Made by a program: the position numbers and the translations under genes | The notes under the pieces: model-generated | The model's input: only the letters and a program-made list of their open reading frames with translations | Databases searched by the model: none | Told to the model about the DNA's origin: nothing | Source of the DNA: Leucophora obtusa | Taxonomy: Eukaryota > Arthropoda > Insecta > Diptera > Anthomyiidae | Reading direction: 5' to 3' | Assembly: GCA_949987735.1 (NCBI GenBank) | Contig: OX465298.1 | Location: 88,378,361-88,442,360, forward strand | DNA length: 64,000 nt | Shown: positions 21,460-34,390 of the stretch, piece after piece | Numbering within the stretch: position 1 is the stretch's first letter | Layout: every line of letters begins with the position of its first letter

Positions 21460-24400
21460 CTGGGGGGTGAGAAATTCCAAGTCAGGGTGATGGTACTAGG
21501 TCAGTATAGTAAAACCCTCAAAGGGTTTGGCGTTCGTATGTGTCATTTTTTTTTATGACCTTTTAAATTTTTTCCTTTTCTTGATGTTTTTTCGCTTAGT
21601 TGTAACATTTTGGCAAAAACGTAGTTTAACATAACTCGAGAACCACTTGTCCGATTTTGATGAAACAAATTTATAAAAATTTAGAATTACAATTTCTTTA
21701 ATCGGTTTATATAACGTTTTTCTTTATAATCAACAGTTTTGCCGGTAAAAATAAATTTGTGGAGAAAAAAAAATATTTTTTTGCCTAAAAATTTTTTTTT
21801 TTTAAATTCATAAAAAATCCAAAACGGAAAAAAGGATCAAGTGTTATTAATTTCATGTAAAGTCACATAACCTATAAACAAAATTTAACGCGTTCTGCTT
21901 TTATTTACAATTAAGTGAAGGTATCCCATTTTGACAAGAATATTGATATTTATTTTTATTCAAAAAAGTGTCATTTATCGCCTTTTTCATAAATTTTCTC
22001 CAATAACTCCAGACTTCTGGCCGTAAACTACTAAAAAAATTAAGTAAACATTTTTATAATTTTTTATTTTTATTTTATTTATTTATTTTTATTTATTTTA
22101 ATAAATATTGCCTAGACTTTTTCGATGGTGGTTGTTCGGGACTAGTGGCATCGCATTCATCGCTATCATCAGTTTCTGAACCACACATAATGTCAATGTG
22201 TGACTCCACTGTTGGCCCTTCTGCATCTCCTGAAAATTCTTTATCATCAAGATCATCCTTGTCTTGCCACACTAACTTACTCCACCAGCAAATTTCCGCA
22301 ATTATTGCACTCGGCGACTTTTTGCCTCTATATCTGTAAGTTTTTGTTTTATTAAAATGAGTTTGAAAAAATAAAAGATCAGTATTACCTCATTTCAAAT
22401 GGCATAGCAACTTGATGATAGCTTTCACCTTGTTCATCAGATTCGGTAGCCAATTGTTTGCTGAAGTAGTCCAGATGATGATGTAAATAATGGATTTTCA
22501 AGGACATGTGGACACCAATTTCCGAGAATGCTCTTAACATCCTTGCGACAGAAACATCGTAGTTGTTAGAACGATGCTTTCCCAACAAGCCTTCTATTAC
22601 TTCTTTGATTGCCTGCCATGCATTCAATTCAGCGTCAATCAAAATATTGTTGAATACGTCACTTTTAATCAGCTTTCGTATATCTGGACCATTTAGTACG
22701 CCTGATTGGAAAAAATTAATTTGTTAAGATGGAAAATCATGGGAAATGAATGTGATATTATAACTTACCTTCTTTAATTTTACTTTCACTGAGTCTCGGG
22801 TAAATTAGTTTCAAACACAAGAAAACTTCATCTCTTTTGGCGACAGTTTTGATAAAATTCTTAACAATTCCAAGTTTAATATGCAGTGGAGGCAGCAATA
22901 TCTTCTCCTTCGGCACTAGAGGCTCACGAATAATATTGGCCGTTTGTAACCTGCTGTGCTCTCTGAGTTTCCATCCGTGGCATGCATATTGGTCACCGGA
23001 AAATCGTGTGTCCCAATCGCACAAAAAGCACATATATTTTATATAGCCGCTTTGAAGACCGCAAAGCATTGCTACAACTTTTAAATCGCAGCATATGCGC
23101 CACATATGTTTGGCGTAGTTAACCATTTTTAAAATATTTTCCAGTGCATCATATGTTTCTTTCGTTTCTGTACTGTAGGCGATTGGAACTGAAGGTTTTT
23201 TATTGGTCTTATGCAGTAAAACCGCCTTCAAGCTGAGTTTTGAACTGTAAATAAATAATCTTCAGTCATCTGCTTCATATTTTATTTCCATTGCGTCCAT
23301 CAATTTTCCTACATCCGGGCAATATGCAGAAGTTTTTTCATCATTCACAAGGAATAAACTTTGGAGTGTTGCCTGACGACTTCGATAAGCTGTGACTTTC
23401 ACACCGGGTGCCAACAAATTGTTTGATTTCAAAATGGAAACCAGCTCTTCCGATTTATGCTGTGTGAATTCCAACTTGGCAACAATTGAATCAAGCTTAT
23501 TTTGATTTATTAAAATTGGCTCATTGGATACTGATGGCTCATATGGGGAATCATCACGTGCATGATGTGTCGGATCAGTCGTAGAAGAGAAAATATCTGG
23601 GCTAGAAGCTTTTGGCACAGGAATGTGGTCCGAATGAGGCAATGGTGTTGCGGCACTTGCAACACCAACGTAAGTATACGATTTTCTTATCCTTTTTGCG
23701 GCTCCTTTATTCGCACATGCATAGCAATTCAATGGATTGTGACCTTCGCCAGGATTAGTCCAAGTCATTGGGATACCGAATGGCATACTTTCACGTCTTC
23801 TATTTTTCCAATCCATTAGACGGTTGTAGCAGCTTTTACACACTATATTTGGTACCCAATTTTCGTTCACTATAACATTTTGGTTGAAGTACATCTCGTA
23901 TGTTTGAACAAAATCAGTACTGAAATTTCCCCTTTTTTTATGTGTTGAGACATATTGACCACAGCAGTAGCAAAAGCTATTTATATCTGGCTTGCACAGT
24001 TCCATATTCTGTTCTCTTTTGTTCACTTTTAAAAAACTGGAGAAAAATCACTTTTACTGTTCGCGTTCGTCGGCACTTGTTGAATGACATAAATCACATA
24101 ACCAGTGTGAGAAAGAGAAGAAGTATAATGACAATGCATGTTTTATGTGAACATTACAGAACCAGTGTTGCCACATCAATATTTCTCTTTTAGTACAGTA
24201 GAAAAATATGAGAGAGTTCGGCTTGTGAGTGTCAATGTTTTCTCCAAATAATGTTGTGCATATCTGGAGCAAATTTTTGAAATTCATACATTTACCTAAT
24301 TGTGAATAAATGAGAAACGCGTGCTTCGATCTATATCTTTCATGATCTATGCCTTTTTTGCTCATGAGTTATGTGACTTTACGCGAAAGTAATTAGTTTT

Positions 24401-24784
24401 GGCACTTTTTTCCATTTTGGATTTTTTATGAATTTTAAAAAAAAAATATTTAAATTTTTAGGCAAAAAATACTTTTTTCCCTTCATACATTCATTTTTAA
24501 CTTCGAAAGTGTTGCACATATAGGAAAACGGTATAGAAACAGATTAGAGAAATTGTAATTCTAAATTTTTCTAAATTTGTTTCATCAAAATCGGACAAGT
24601 GGTTCTCGAGTTATGTTAAACTACGTTTTTGCCAAAATGTTACAACTAAGCGAAAAAACATCAAGATAAGGAAAAAATTTAAAAGGTCATAAAAAAAATG
24701 ACACATACGAACGCCAAACCCTTTGAGGGTTTTACTATACTGACCTAGTACCATCACCCTGACTTGGAATTTCTCACCCCCCAG
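21460..24784 (-). mobile_element. Transposon with 419-bp inverted repeats and a three-exon gene
   Basis: Terminal inverted repeats run from CTGGGGGGTGAGAAATTCC at 21460 to about 21878 and from about 24367 to the inverse at 24784. The outer 240 bp are almost identical; the inner part is more diverged. The interior carries one gene on the minus strand filling most of the space between the arms. Flanks read CCAAT|CTGGGG and CCCCAG|ACAAT; no clear target duplication is evident (a 3-bp CAA is possible if the ends are one base longer). Confidence 0.85.
22093..24026 (-). CDS. Transposon-encoded protein, three exons, one nonsense codon
   Basis: Exon 1 is 24026-22769, exon 2 is 22701-22389, exon 3 is 22333-22093, together 603 codons plus stop. 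Introns are 22768-22702 (GTAAGT...CAATCAG) and 22388-22334 (GTAATA...TTACAG); both joins preserve frame. The only lesion is a TGA as codon 255 (23264-23262), where the local context (DD-stop-RLFIYSSKLSLKAVLL) suggests a lost tryptophan. The N-terminus has paired cysteines (CYCCGQ, CKSC, CYAC) that look zinc-binding. The middle has WRICCDLKVVAMLCG, CFLCDWDTRF and LPPLHIKLGIVKNF; then SDEQGES and an acidic C-terminal tail. I know these motifs from uncharacterised, repeated arthropod proteins. A transposase role is inferred from the position between long inverted repeats. Confidence 0.82.
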
Positions 24785-25561
24785 ACAATAATCCCAAAAA
24801 TGTTCCATAGTGTAATTAGTTCAATTAGATTTATTTGCTTAAAGGTATATCGGTAGCTTTTCTTGTGTTGTCATATTTTAAAATTCAGCAGGGGAACTCC
24901 CAAAAACATTCCAATTATTTATCACCATGAGTAAATACAATTGCAATGTAATTGCATCTAAAACCAAGTATTTAAGAATTATTTAAATATATTAAAGCTT
25001 TTGATAATATACTTACACAAATTAGATGTTTTTCATTATATCTTTCGTCATCAATTGTGCAAAATTCCTTTTAAAACAAAATATGTACATGTTTTGTGTT
25101 ATCTCTGGAAAATTTATTAAAAATAAAATATATAAAGCTTTGACAGTTCGAATTTTCGAATACCAGAGCCGACAATTTTTAGTTAAATTAACATTGCGAA
25201 TAGGTAACAAAATTACCTTATTGTACAGTTAATAAAACTATTTTCATTAAAAACATACTAAAATAGGCTGCCTATGCCAACCAAGGCAATATTCCCTCTT
25301 TTTTGTGTGTATATAGTTTTTTAATTATAAGAAATAAATTAAAAAAAGAATAAAATTTTATAATTTTTGACCCCGCTTTTATTAAAGATAAAATAATAGT
25401 CAACGCTGAAGATTGGATGCAAGAACAAAAGCGATAGAATAATATAAAAAAGGTAATTGCGAAGAAGAAAGAACAAAATACACTATATAGAGTGGAGTGG
25501 ATCTATATTATATTATAAAGAACTTTCATCTATGTACGTTTTTTTGCTAATTTATAATAAA
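24785..25561. other. AT-rich interior of the 19529-27916 element, no gene
   Basis: Short frames in both directions near 25020-25230 are complementary accidents. No repeats of note were seen. Confidence 0.5.
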
Positions 25562-26253
25562 CGAGTAAAAAGGTTAAAGTCGGGCATGCCGACTATACAA
25601 TACCCTACACCAGTCTGGTGTATTGTTTGGATCCGAAATTCGAATGGGTTAAAATGGGGCTTTTGTCAAAATTTTCTATAATGTGAGTCAGCGCACCAAA
25701 TTTCATTAAAATATCTTAATATTTGCGACCTGCAGTTTGTAACCAAGCCAATTTTGGGGGGACCCTTATATGGGCACTAGTTCTAAACATGGACCGATGT
25801 TCACCAAAATCAATAGGATTCGTCCTTGGGCCAATATAGGTCTGTGTACCAAATTTCATCAAAATATCTTAATATTTGCGACCTGCTATAAACAGTATAA
25901 TTTTGGTAGGACCCTTATATGGGCACTAGGTCTAAACATGGACCGATGTTCACCAAAATCAATAGGCTGCGTTATTGGGCCAATATAGGTCTGTGTACCA
26001 AATTTCATCAAAATATCTTAATATTTACGACCTGCAGCGTATAAACAATATAATTTTGGTAGGACCCTTATATGGGCACTAGGTCTAAACATGGACCGAT
26101 GTTCACCAAAATCAAACTTGTTCGTCCTTGGGCCAACATAGGTCTGCGTACCAAATTTCATCAAAATATCTTAATATTTGCGACCTGTAGAGTGCGCACA
26201 AGATTGCATGGACAGACGGACGGACGGACAGACGGACATCGTTTAATCGAAAT

Positions 26254-27701
26254 TAGGGTTTGGGGTTCGGGAATTCCCGGGCGGGAAATCCCGGGAAAAG
26301 TTTGCCGGGAATTCCCGGGAAAATAATATATTTTTCCCGGGAAAACGGGAAATTTTAAAAATATTAAATTTTTTAAATTGTTTTTGTTTCGAATAGGATT
26401 TTTTAATTTTAGTCATAAAAAATCATTTCAAATACCAAAACAAAAATTTCATTGTTAAAATCTTTTAAAAGGGAATACATTTATTTGACACACAAATAAA
26501 ACCTTTGCCAAGTAACTAATAAAGATTTTTCGCATAACTTATTCAAAATTTAAGTAGTAAAGCCTAAAAACTTGGTAAAATGTTTAAAAGAAATATGAAA
26601 AAAGCTTTGTTTTTTACAAATAATCGCTCTTACTATCAAAATTTTTCAAATGTATAATTTAGGTAAAGTCGACTTTAGTTAAACTTTGATTAAAAACAAA
26701 GTCGACTTTAAATTTAAAATACTCCTTTATATTAAGGGTCAATAATTTTATAAGTAACGTTTTCATTAATAAATGTGAAAAGAAAAGACTAATGGTTACC
26801 GGTGGTATCTAAATTTGGTTATCCGACATCTAAATTTGGTTCACAAAAAAAAAAAAAAAATTGATGGTCATGCAACTTCTCTTGAAGAAAACAACAACAA
26901 GCTAAAATTAGCAAAGTACCCGAAGAAAAAAGTGTAAGCTGAATAGGCATTAAAGGTTTTATGGTAGGGCAAACATTTCCTAAAATGGTATCCAAATTAG
27001 CCGCAGTCAATCCGCACCATAACTAGATCTTCGTTTATTCGAGAAAGTTTTTATAATAAAAACCTGGCATTGCAAAAAAAGAAACCGATGTAAAGAACAT
27101 TATATTAAATTACTACATCCATGTAAAAGATATCATGATAAAAGAAATATTGAGCAATATTTCTAACAATAGGAGATTTACTATAATATTAGATGAATGG
27201 ACAAGAATATCACAAAAGAGATATTTGAACATAAGTATAAACGTAAATAATTCATTTTATAACCTGGGGTTGGTTTATATATCAGGAAGATGTAATGCTG
27301 ATGAAATAAGAAGAATTGTAGAAATAAGACTAGAAGAGTTTTAATTGTCTTTGGAAAATAACATTGTGGCCACCATATCTAATGGGCCAAGTGTGATGAA
27401 ACGGTTTGTTTCCGACAGTCCAGTAGTATGTGCTTTCTGCTGGAATCATGCAATTCATTTGGCAGTGCTGCGATTAATTTATGTGAAATCAAATGTTCAA
27501 CATTCTGATATTTTTTACTTTGAATTCTCACTACACAGACTGCATTTGTACTGAAATAGTGTTTTTTTTAACAAAAATTATTTATATAGGTGGTTTTCAT
27601 TAACAATTTTGTGAAAAAACATTTCCCGGGATTCCCGGGAAATTAATTTTTTCATTCCCGTTTCCCGGGAAATAAAAAAGTCCGGGAAATCCCAAACCCT
27701 A
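26254..27701 (+). mobile_element. hAT element with CCCGGGA subterminal palindromes, 1448 bp
   Basis: Ends TAGGGTTTGGGGTTC and the inverse GGAAATCCCAAACCCTA. The 8-bp duplication ATCGAAAT is at 26246-26253 and 27702-27709. Multiple TTCCCGGGAA-type palindromes sit within 100 bp of each end. The interior has transposase fossils on the + strand. Confidence 0.9.
26930..27470 (+). pseudogene. hAT transposase fossil
   Basis: Fragments in order: a KMVSKLAAVN segment near 26980, then 27135-27344 with TIILDEWTRISQKRYLNISI and NLGLVYISGRCNADEI, which matches the first catalytic-aspartate region of hAT transposases. After an in-frame TAA comes DIVxxxSNGPSVM-type sequence and CAFCWNHAIHLAV, the region with the second acidic residue and the C-x2-H motif. 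The rest is missing. Stops and length show it is dead. Confidence 0.8.
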
Positions 27702-27924
27702 ATCGAAATAAAAAAAAATTCTGAACCGATCGGTATACTATAAGGTGGGTCTACGACCAATATTTTTTGGTGTTACAAACATCAGCACAAACTTATAATA
27801 CCTGACCACATAGTGGTGTAGGGTATAAAAATTTAATGAAAGTACTATGCGGGTCGAAAAAGTACTATTTTTTAAGCAGGTTGGTACTACTTTGAAAATC
27901 CCATTTATCATCCCTGATTAGTAA

Positions 27925-30109
27925 CTAATATTTTAAATTATTTTTTATAAAATTTTATAAATTCTCGTTGAGTTTATTTAGCTAAATATTTTTAACTAAA
28001 TAAAAATATAAACAATAATACAATTTAATGGAAGATCACTGATGAAGCCTGTCCATAAAAAGGCAGAAACTAGATCTAGTCTGGTTTGCAAATTTAATGT
28101 GTTTATAACTTTTGAGGAAGGTTTATTCTTCTTCTTAACCTCAAACCTACTAAAATATTTTAATTTTGCCATATTAAATCTGAATATTCATTTATTCTAA
28201 AACATTACTATAAAATAGTAATGTAATTTTTTAAATTTTGTTTAAAAAATTTTAAATTTTTTTAAACAAAAAATCTAAAAACAAATTAAAAATTATTTTA
28301 TATCAAATATATTTTTATTTAGTTTTCAAAAAATTTTATTTTTTGAAATTTTGTTTAAAAAATTTAAAATTTTTTTTAAACAAAAAAAAATAGCATAAAA
28401 TACATTAAAAATTATTATAAATCAAATATATTTTTTTTAGTTTTCAAAAAAAATTTAACAGCCTTCAGAAAAAAGAAGAAAACTAATTTCTACGAGAGAA
28501 CTTTTCACATAAGTATAAATAAATATATCAACTGAATGAAAATTGTATACATGTTTTATTTTAATGAAATTCAAGCTAAAAATAAAGAAGTATATTTTTT
28601 ATAGCAACTACCACTTTATCCAGCTGATAGTTGATTTAGAAGTTATACAATATTGATCAATTTTTAATCCAATGGATTACCAATCAATTCCATATAATGT
28701 GTTATTTATAAGGTATATAATATTGATAAATTTTTAATCCTATGAATTAATTTTTAATCAAGCTACAAATTTTTAATTGAATGAACAATTTTCGTGATTG
28801 GAGGAATTTTAACGATAAAATTTATTGAATAAGCGTTTTTCATGATTGAAATTAGTTTTTATTTTTTTGTGTGTACCTAAAATGGAAGATTCCCATGGTT
28901 TCTCCCTAAAATCTGGGTTTGTGGGACATTTGAGCGCCAATTCTGAATAAGTATAAAATGAACCCTTAAACACATTTCAAGTTTTTACTTATTACTGGCA
29001 CTGAATTTAAATTTTCAATACTGATGTCTTAAAGGACTTATAGTAGAATTTCATGACAAATATTTTTGCGGAACATTTTAACCCTCTAACTCTTCAACTT
29101 ACGGGTCGTTTTTGTCCGTTTTTAAAAGGTGGCCAAAAAAGTCCCTTTAATTGAAGAGATAGAAGGTTAAAATGTTCCACAAAAATATTCTTTGTAGTGT
29201 TTTACATAAGTTCGCTGAACATACCCTATGCCTAAAATGGAGGATTCACATGGTTTCCTATTTTAATTCTATTTAATTTTTTTTTGTTTCAGAAAAATCA
29301 TTTTAAGGGTTTAAAACCCATTTTTTGTGAAAGGCATTTTTTATGAATGAATCGATTTTACCCAAGTTTGGCACAAATATGGTCTGAGCTTATATCAATT
29401 CACGCGCTTAATTTCATGGCAATCGGATAATTTTTTCAGGTTTTATAAAGATTTTAAAATAAAGGATATATGGCAGGACTAAGAGTCCTTCCTTCGATTT
29501 TGATAAAAATTGACACAAACGTTTCCAGTTGTATGTACATCTCAATGGATACTTTTTGTAATTTTACGTCTATTTATGTAGCTAGTATAATATTTTTAAA
29601 TTTCAGGGCCTTTGGGAGGTGGGCGTAGCCTTGGCCAGATATTTCCAAAAATTAAATTTTTATTAAATAAGGGGTACTATGTCAGTGTACCAAATTTCAA
29701 AACTCTCTCTCCACTCCTTCTATTTTTGTGAAATCGTTATATGGAATCAAAGCAGTGTGCGACGGCTGACTGCCTAAAATCGGCTGGCTTGTATCTTCAG
29801 AAAATAATATTTAGTAATTAATTCTAATATTAATACGATTGTCCTATGTGACGGTTACAAACAACTAAAAAAGAAAACAATAATAAACTTGAAAAAATTT
29901 GCCAAGGCAGCAACAACCTCTCCAATCAGCACTTGGTATCCAACTATTATATGCGAATAAAGCGCATGATAATGTGATAATTACTTGTAATTAAGAGAGG
30001 TAACATTCTAATTGACAAAATAAATTGATCAAGTATTAGTTAATTCTGGCTCTTCTGATAAAAAAAACATACATTGTATAGGCTGTGATTGGAAAAACCG
30101 CAATTAGCC
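27925..30109. other. AT-rich interspersed repeats, no gene
   Basis: 28200-28460 contains two diverged copies of a TTTTAAATTTTGTTTAAAAAAT inverted pattern. 28870-28905 (CCTAAAATGGAAGATTCCCA) is repeated at about 29230-29260. 29370-29770 is a moderately GC-richer interspersed repeat with phrases such as GGGAGGTGGGCGTAGCC; no frame through it is convincing. Confidence 0.45.
29030..29240. mobile_element. Foldback MITE, copy 2
   Basis: The inner arms TAACCCTCTAACTCTTCAA and TTGAAGAGATAGAAGGTTA, and the right end GTTCGCTGAACATACCC, match the 17798-18010 element. The left end is more diverged. Confidence 0.65.
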
Positions 30110-30127
30110 ACACTCACCGCTATTCCG

Positions 30128-30210
30128 ACCGTGGTGTATCTTGTTAAGAGGTGATACTACGAATCATAACCTGTTCAGAGGGCTGCCGGTTTGATCCCCG
30201 GTCATGGCAA
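30128..30210 (+). repeat. tRNA-like SINE head
   Basis: GTGGTGTATCTTG-like A box at about 30131 and a B box GGTTTGATCCCC at 30187-30199, about 55 bp apart. A full cloverleaf and anticodon arm are not convincing, so this is read as the tRNA-derived part of a SINE, not a functional tRNA gene. Confidence 0.4.
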
Positions 30211-30215
30211 TACAC

Positions 30216-33200
30216 AAAAAGGTTTTCATATAGAGACAAATTAACAATTAAAAATTACTTTGATCAATTGACACATAAACTAAACACTGACGAGTGAGAC
30301 GGCAGTCTGGTGATTCCCTTGTGTCTGTTAAATTTTTCAATAAAAATGTTTTCTTCTTCTTCCTACAAATCAGCTTTAGAAAAAGTGCTTTTCTATTTGT
30401 TTGTTTTTTCAAGTTATTTATAGTTGAAAATAAAAATACTTGTTTGGTTTTTGCACAGTTCAAAGATATTTACTTTTATTAGAAACGAAAAAATTAAACG
30501 TTTTCGGTTACTTGGTTTTTACATTTTACAAAACAAAAAAAAAGATTGGAAAATGTCGAATAATCGATCGATTGCCCTATATAATAAAGTACTTTATAAT
30601 TATTTTATTTTTTTCTATTTTCAGGAAGCACATGTAAATGCATGTTATAAACACTTCTACTATTTTGTGCAGGAATTCGATTTGATAACAAGCAAAGAAT
30701 TAGAACCATTAAATGAAATGACATCACGTATATGTAAGGATTAATTTTATATAAGGATTAATAAACTTTGAAGTAATATTTGACCTTTGAAGTTATTGAA
30801 TTTTTTTAATAATTGAGTTCGAGGTCATTTAGTTTTTAATATAAAACATCTTTTATTATTTTATATGTATGTATACTAGACTGGTCCCAAAAAAAAGTTG
30901 GAGTTCGCACGCTCCACAACCCTAAAAATATGCCAATATGAAAATAAATATGGTCTGATAAAAAAAAATCACCAAAGAGGTTTTGTTTAGAGATTGCACA
31001 TCGCAATTGAAGTTTCAAGGTTGTACTTGTTCTATTATTTTCAATTAATCAAAAGTAACGGAAAAAATGAGAAAAATTATATATATTTATTATGCTGGCG
31101 ACATATCATATCTAATATATTTTTAGGTGTACATTACGAATATGAAATCAAAATTAAAATCGAAGTCGCGGATTTCGCGATATTTGAAAATTTCATACAA
31201 AAAATTATCAATTTTGATCAGGATATTTTCTTATATTTACCATTATGAAAATTTCTTTGTTGCATTAATATGTATTAGACCGACTTACCAAAAAAAAAGT
31301 GCCCCCTCAAAATAAACCTTGGTTTGTTTTATGATGATTCGCAAAATATTTCCGGTTTAGCAATGCAGTAACTCAAAAATTTTAACAAAATTTGGTCCAG
31401 AGCATCGTGCAAAATATACAAAATTTGCAAAATTCCAAACTATATCCACTCAGCGATGATTTACTTGTCAACAGAAACGTTTTGGTATTCATATTGCCCT
31501 ATTTAGAACATATTTTTTCCACCACATTGAATTTCTGATAAAACGCGAAAAATCGCTAATTTCAAATAAATCTGAAACACGTGTTCACTGAAATCATCTA
31601 TAGATTATGATATGTAAGTTTGACATTTCGATCACAAATATCTCTGTACAAAAGAGTCAAAAATTTGTTTTTTTTATAGAATATCCTTGAAAATAGGACA
31701 TGTCAGGATCTAAAAACCTTTCATATTATACCCATATTGAGTATGTTGTCTTCAGCTAAGATGCAAATTTCTTACAAAAACTAAAAAAATACCATTTTTA
31801 AAAATGGTCCAGCTCGTGAGATCTCATTCCTAGACCCGAAATATTTTGGGAGTCATCATAAAACAAACCAAGGTTTATTTTGAGAGGGGCACTTTTTTCA
31901 CTTTTTTTCTGTCCATATAAGGTGAGTCGCTCTGTACGAAACAGGTCGATTTCAGATTTTAAAAATTTCAAATTAGTGGCACACATTTTTTTTCTAGATT
32001 AACTTGTTTAAAATGCATTAAAAAGAAGTAATCTGTTCGCGTGAATCAACTTTTTTGAGTGCTAAAAAAGTTATAAACAAAAAACCGCACACATTTTCGC
32101 TAGTAAGTATTTTTAAATTTTTGAAATCAAAATTAAAATCGAAGTCGCGGATTTCGCGATATTGATACAAAAAATTATCAATTTTTTTTATGATGATTCC
32201 CAATTTGCATGTTTCCTTATATTTTCATGCGCGGCTCCCCTCAGCAAAATCGAAAAAGAAAAAAAAAGGGAAAATGGAAAGAAAAAGGAAAGAAAAAGGA
32301 AAAAGAGGAAAAAAGGAGAGAAAAAAGGATAAAGTGAAAGAAATACAAATTTGTTATGCATAATTAAATGAAATATAAAATTTTTTCTTTATTTTCATTT
32401 AACCAGTCGTTCTTTAAAAAAAATTCAATAGATATTTTAACAAATTCGTTAATAAAACTGATGATTTTGATTATAAAACAATTAAAGTTTGTGGAGAAAT
32501 GTAGATAAAAGACCTAAATTTCAAATTAGATTTTAAAAATTTTATATGCAACAATTTCGTTTGAAATTTTTCTAATTTCAAATGACACAAAGAAATTTCA
32601 TTTTAAAGTTTCCCATTTTTTAATAAAAAAATTCCGATTTTAATTGAAAATTTTTTAAATATAAATAAACGCCAAATGTTTGTTTGTTGAAGTCGACTTT
32701 AGTTAAAATTTTGGGTGGCAGTATGCTTTGATCTAGTTTATTTTTGGACCATTCTGATTGGTTAATTTATTTTCAGCTAATCAAAATGTTTGAAAATGTA
32801 AATATTTCTTTAGGATTTTCATGCACAAAATGAACAAAACCGTATGTTTATTTATAAAGTCGACTTTAAAAGTAAAATAGTAAGTTGTTCGGATTTCACG
32901 TAAAAAAATTGTTATACTCCGTATAAAAAAATTATTTTCCACGACTATGAATTTCAAGTGAAAACTGGGTAGAGATTGTTTTCGCGCAAATTTAATGTAG
33001 AAGACTATTATTTTTCTTGGGTAAAAATGACATTTTCTTTGATACAAAATTGAAAAATTGTTAAATTTTATAATCTAAATTAGAATTTGAGGCCTTTAAA
33101 ATTAGAGTAAAATTTTTTCACATCAAAAACAACTTACTGTGCTTTAGGGAAAAAACACTACATTTTATTTTAAATTGTTTGCCATTTAAATTGCAGAACT

Positions 33201-33783
33201 GAATTTCTAATGGAATTTTCTAAATTTGAAATCGGAAATGCTATTATTATCTTTTAGAATTTTCTCGTTTCGAAAACAAAAATCGAAATTTCTCTTAAAA
33301 TTTTCTCAATATTGTAAAAAAATTAATTACCGTTATTTTTGTTAAGTTTTAAGATCAAATATGACAAATTCCAAATAGAATTCACAATTAATTTCACTTG
33401 AAATTCTCCAATTCTTCTTTTTAGGTTTTTCTAGAGGATGTTATTATTAAATAATCTCTGATTTAAATCATCTCAATTAAATTTTGAGTACTTTTCAGAC
33501 TTCGGCGACGTTTTTCATAAAATTTAATAAACATTCTTGTTTTGATTACTCCTACAGGAAAAAGGTCTGAGGGAGTGATGTTCTAATGTATATATTTAAA
33601 ATCAATCAAACTAATCCAAATTTTGACTTACACAAATTACCTATATCTTTTGAAATGCTTAAGTCACGAGAGTTATTATAGTAAAATTTTAAAGGTTGTG
33701 TAATCGCTATTTAAATACTATAATTAATAAAATGTTCATAGTTTGCAAAGTTTTATTTAATGAAATCCGCGAGTTAAATCGCC
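30216..33783. other. AT-rich repeats, no gene
   Basis: 31139-31215 (AATCAAAATTAAAATCGAAG TCGCGGATTTCGCGA) is repeated directly at 32127-32183. 31297-31360 (AGTGCCCCCTCAAAATAAACC) is inverted at 31845-31905. These look like broken pieces of one family. AAGTCGACTTTA occurs at 32692 and 32858. Small frames here do not resemble proteins. Confidence 0.45.
32246..32345 (+). repeat. Polypurine tract
   Basis: About 100 bases that are almost purely A and G (blocks such as GGAAAGAAAAAGGAAAAAGA), with very few pyrimidine interruptions. Potential triplex-forming or replication-sensitive sequence; function unknown. Confidence 0.75.
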
Positions 33784-34235
33784 ATATCGCTAGCTTAGAG
33801 TGCAAAGGCGCCAACTGCACTTTTTGAAATTTTTCAGGAGAGACAAAAAACTGTATAAAAAAATTTACATTATATTGTGTAAATTTTTTTGAATGCAATT
33901 TTATTTGCTTTGTTGTTACATACATATACAGTAAGTAAAAAAATAAAAAAAAAATAGTATCTTTGATTTAGAAGAATTTTTGTCATTTAGCACCCTTTCT
34001 GTTGCTATTTTTGATTTTTTGCATATCATTTAGCACCTTTTCTAAAAAAAAGTAATATGAACATTTTTCTTATTTGATTTAAATAATATGCCTAAATTTG
34101 TGTTTTTAATGCCGATTGCATATAATATTTATTGTAAAAAAAAAACATTTGCATTGTATGCAGTCTTACTTCGTTGATGTGACTTAAATTTAATTATAAA
34201 AAATGAATTTCTTAGGTTTTTATCACATGAAAGGA

Positions 34236-34244
34236 CATCAATAA

Positions 34245-34275
<31 letters not shown>

Positions 34276-34304
34276 AAAATAAATAAATAAATAAATAAAA
34301 AAAT
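34236..34304. repeat. (AAAT)n microsatellite
   Basis: About 68 bp of AATA repeats with one interruption. Simple repeat inside the 3.4-kb transposon. Confidence 0.9.
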
Positions 34305-34390
34305 CAAGTTTGCAGTCTTACTTCGTTGCTGCTTATATAAAATAAAATAAAAAATATGTAGCACCTACATACATTGAAGATATATGTATA

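Larger units (their letters stand above)
25562..27830. mobile_element. GTCY-tract repeat element, inverted copy 2, split by a hAT
   Basis: The same element as 7200-8320 in the opposite orientation: CGAGTAAAAAGGTTAAAGTC at 25562, palindrome GTCGGGCATGCCGAC, about three and a half units of the 153-bp array (25690-26190), a GGACGGACGGACAGACGGAC tract near 26220, then after the inserted hAT (26254-27701) the outer end CACTATGTGGTCAGGTATT, inverted, at about 27800-27830. Confidence 0.7.
19529..27916. mobile_element. hAT-type element (CAGGGATRATAAA), 8.4 kb including nested insertions
   Basis: The left end CAGGGATAATAAATTTGG at 19529 and the inverted right end ATTTATCATCCCTG at 27903-27916 are flanked by identical 8-bp sequence ATTAGTAA (19521-19528 and 27917-27924). 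Subterminal GTACTATGGTACT motifs occur at both ends. Most of the length is later insertions (21460-24784, 25562-27830). I find no transposase belonging to the outer element, so it was probably non-autonomous. Confidence 0.85.

Noticed and set aside
24054..24365. 103-codon minus-strand frame upstream of the three-exon transposon gene
   Set aside because: No motif; overlaps the region between the gene start and the inverted repeat; probable chance frame.
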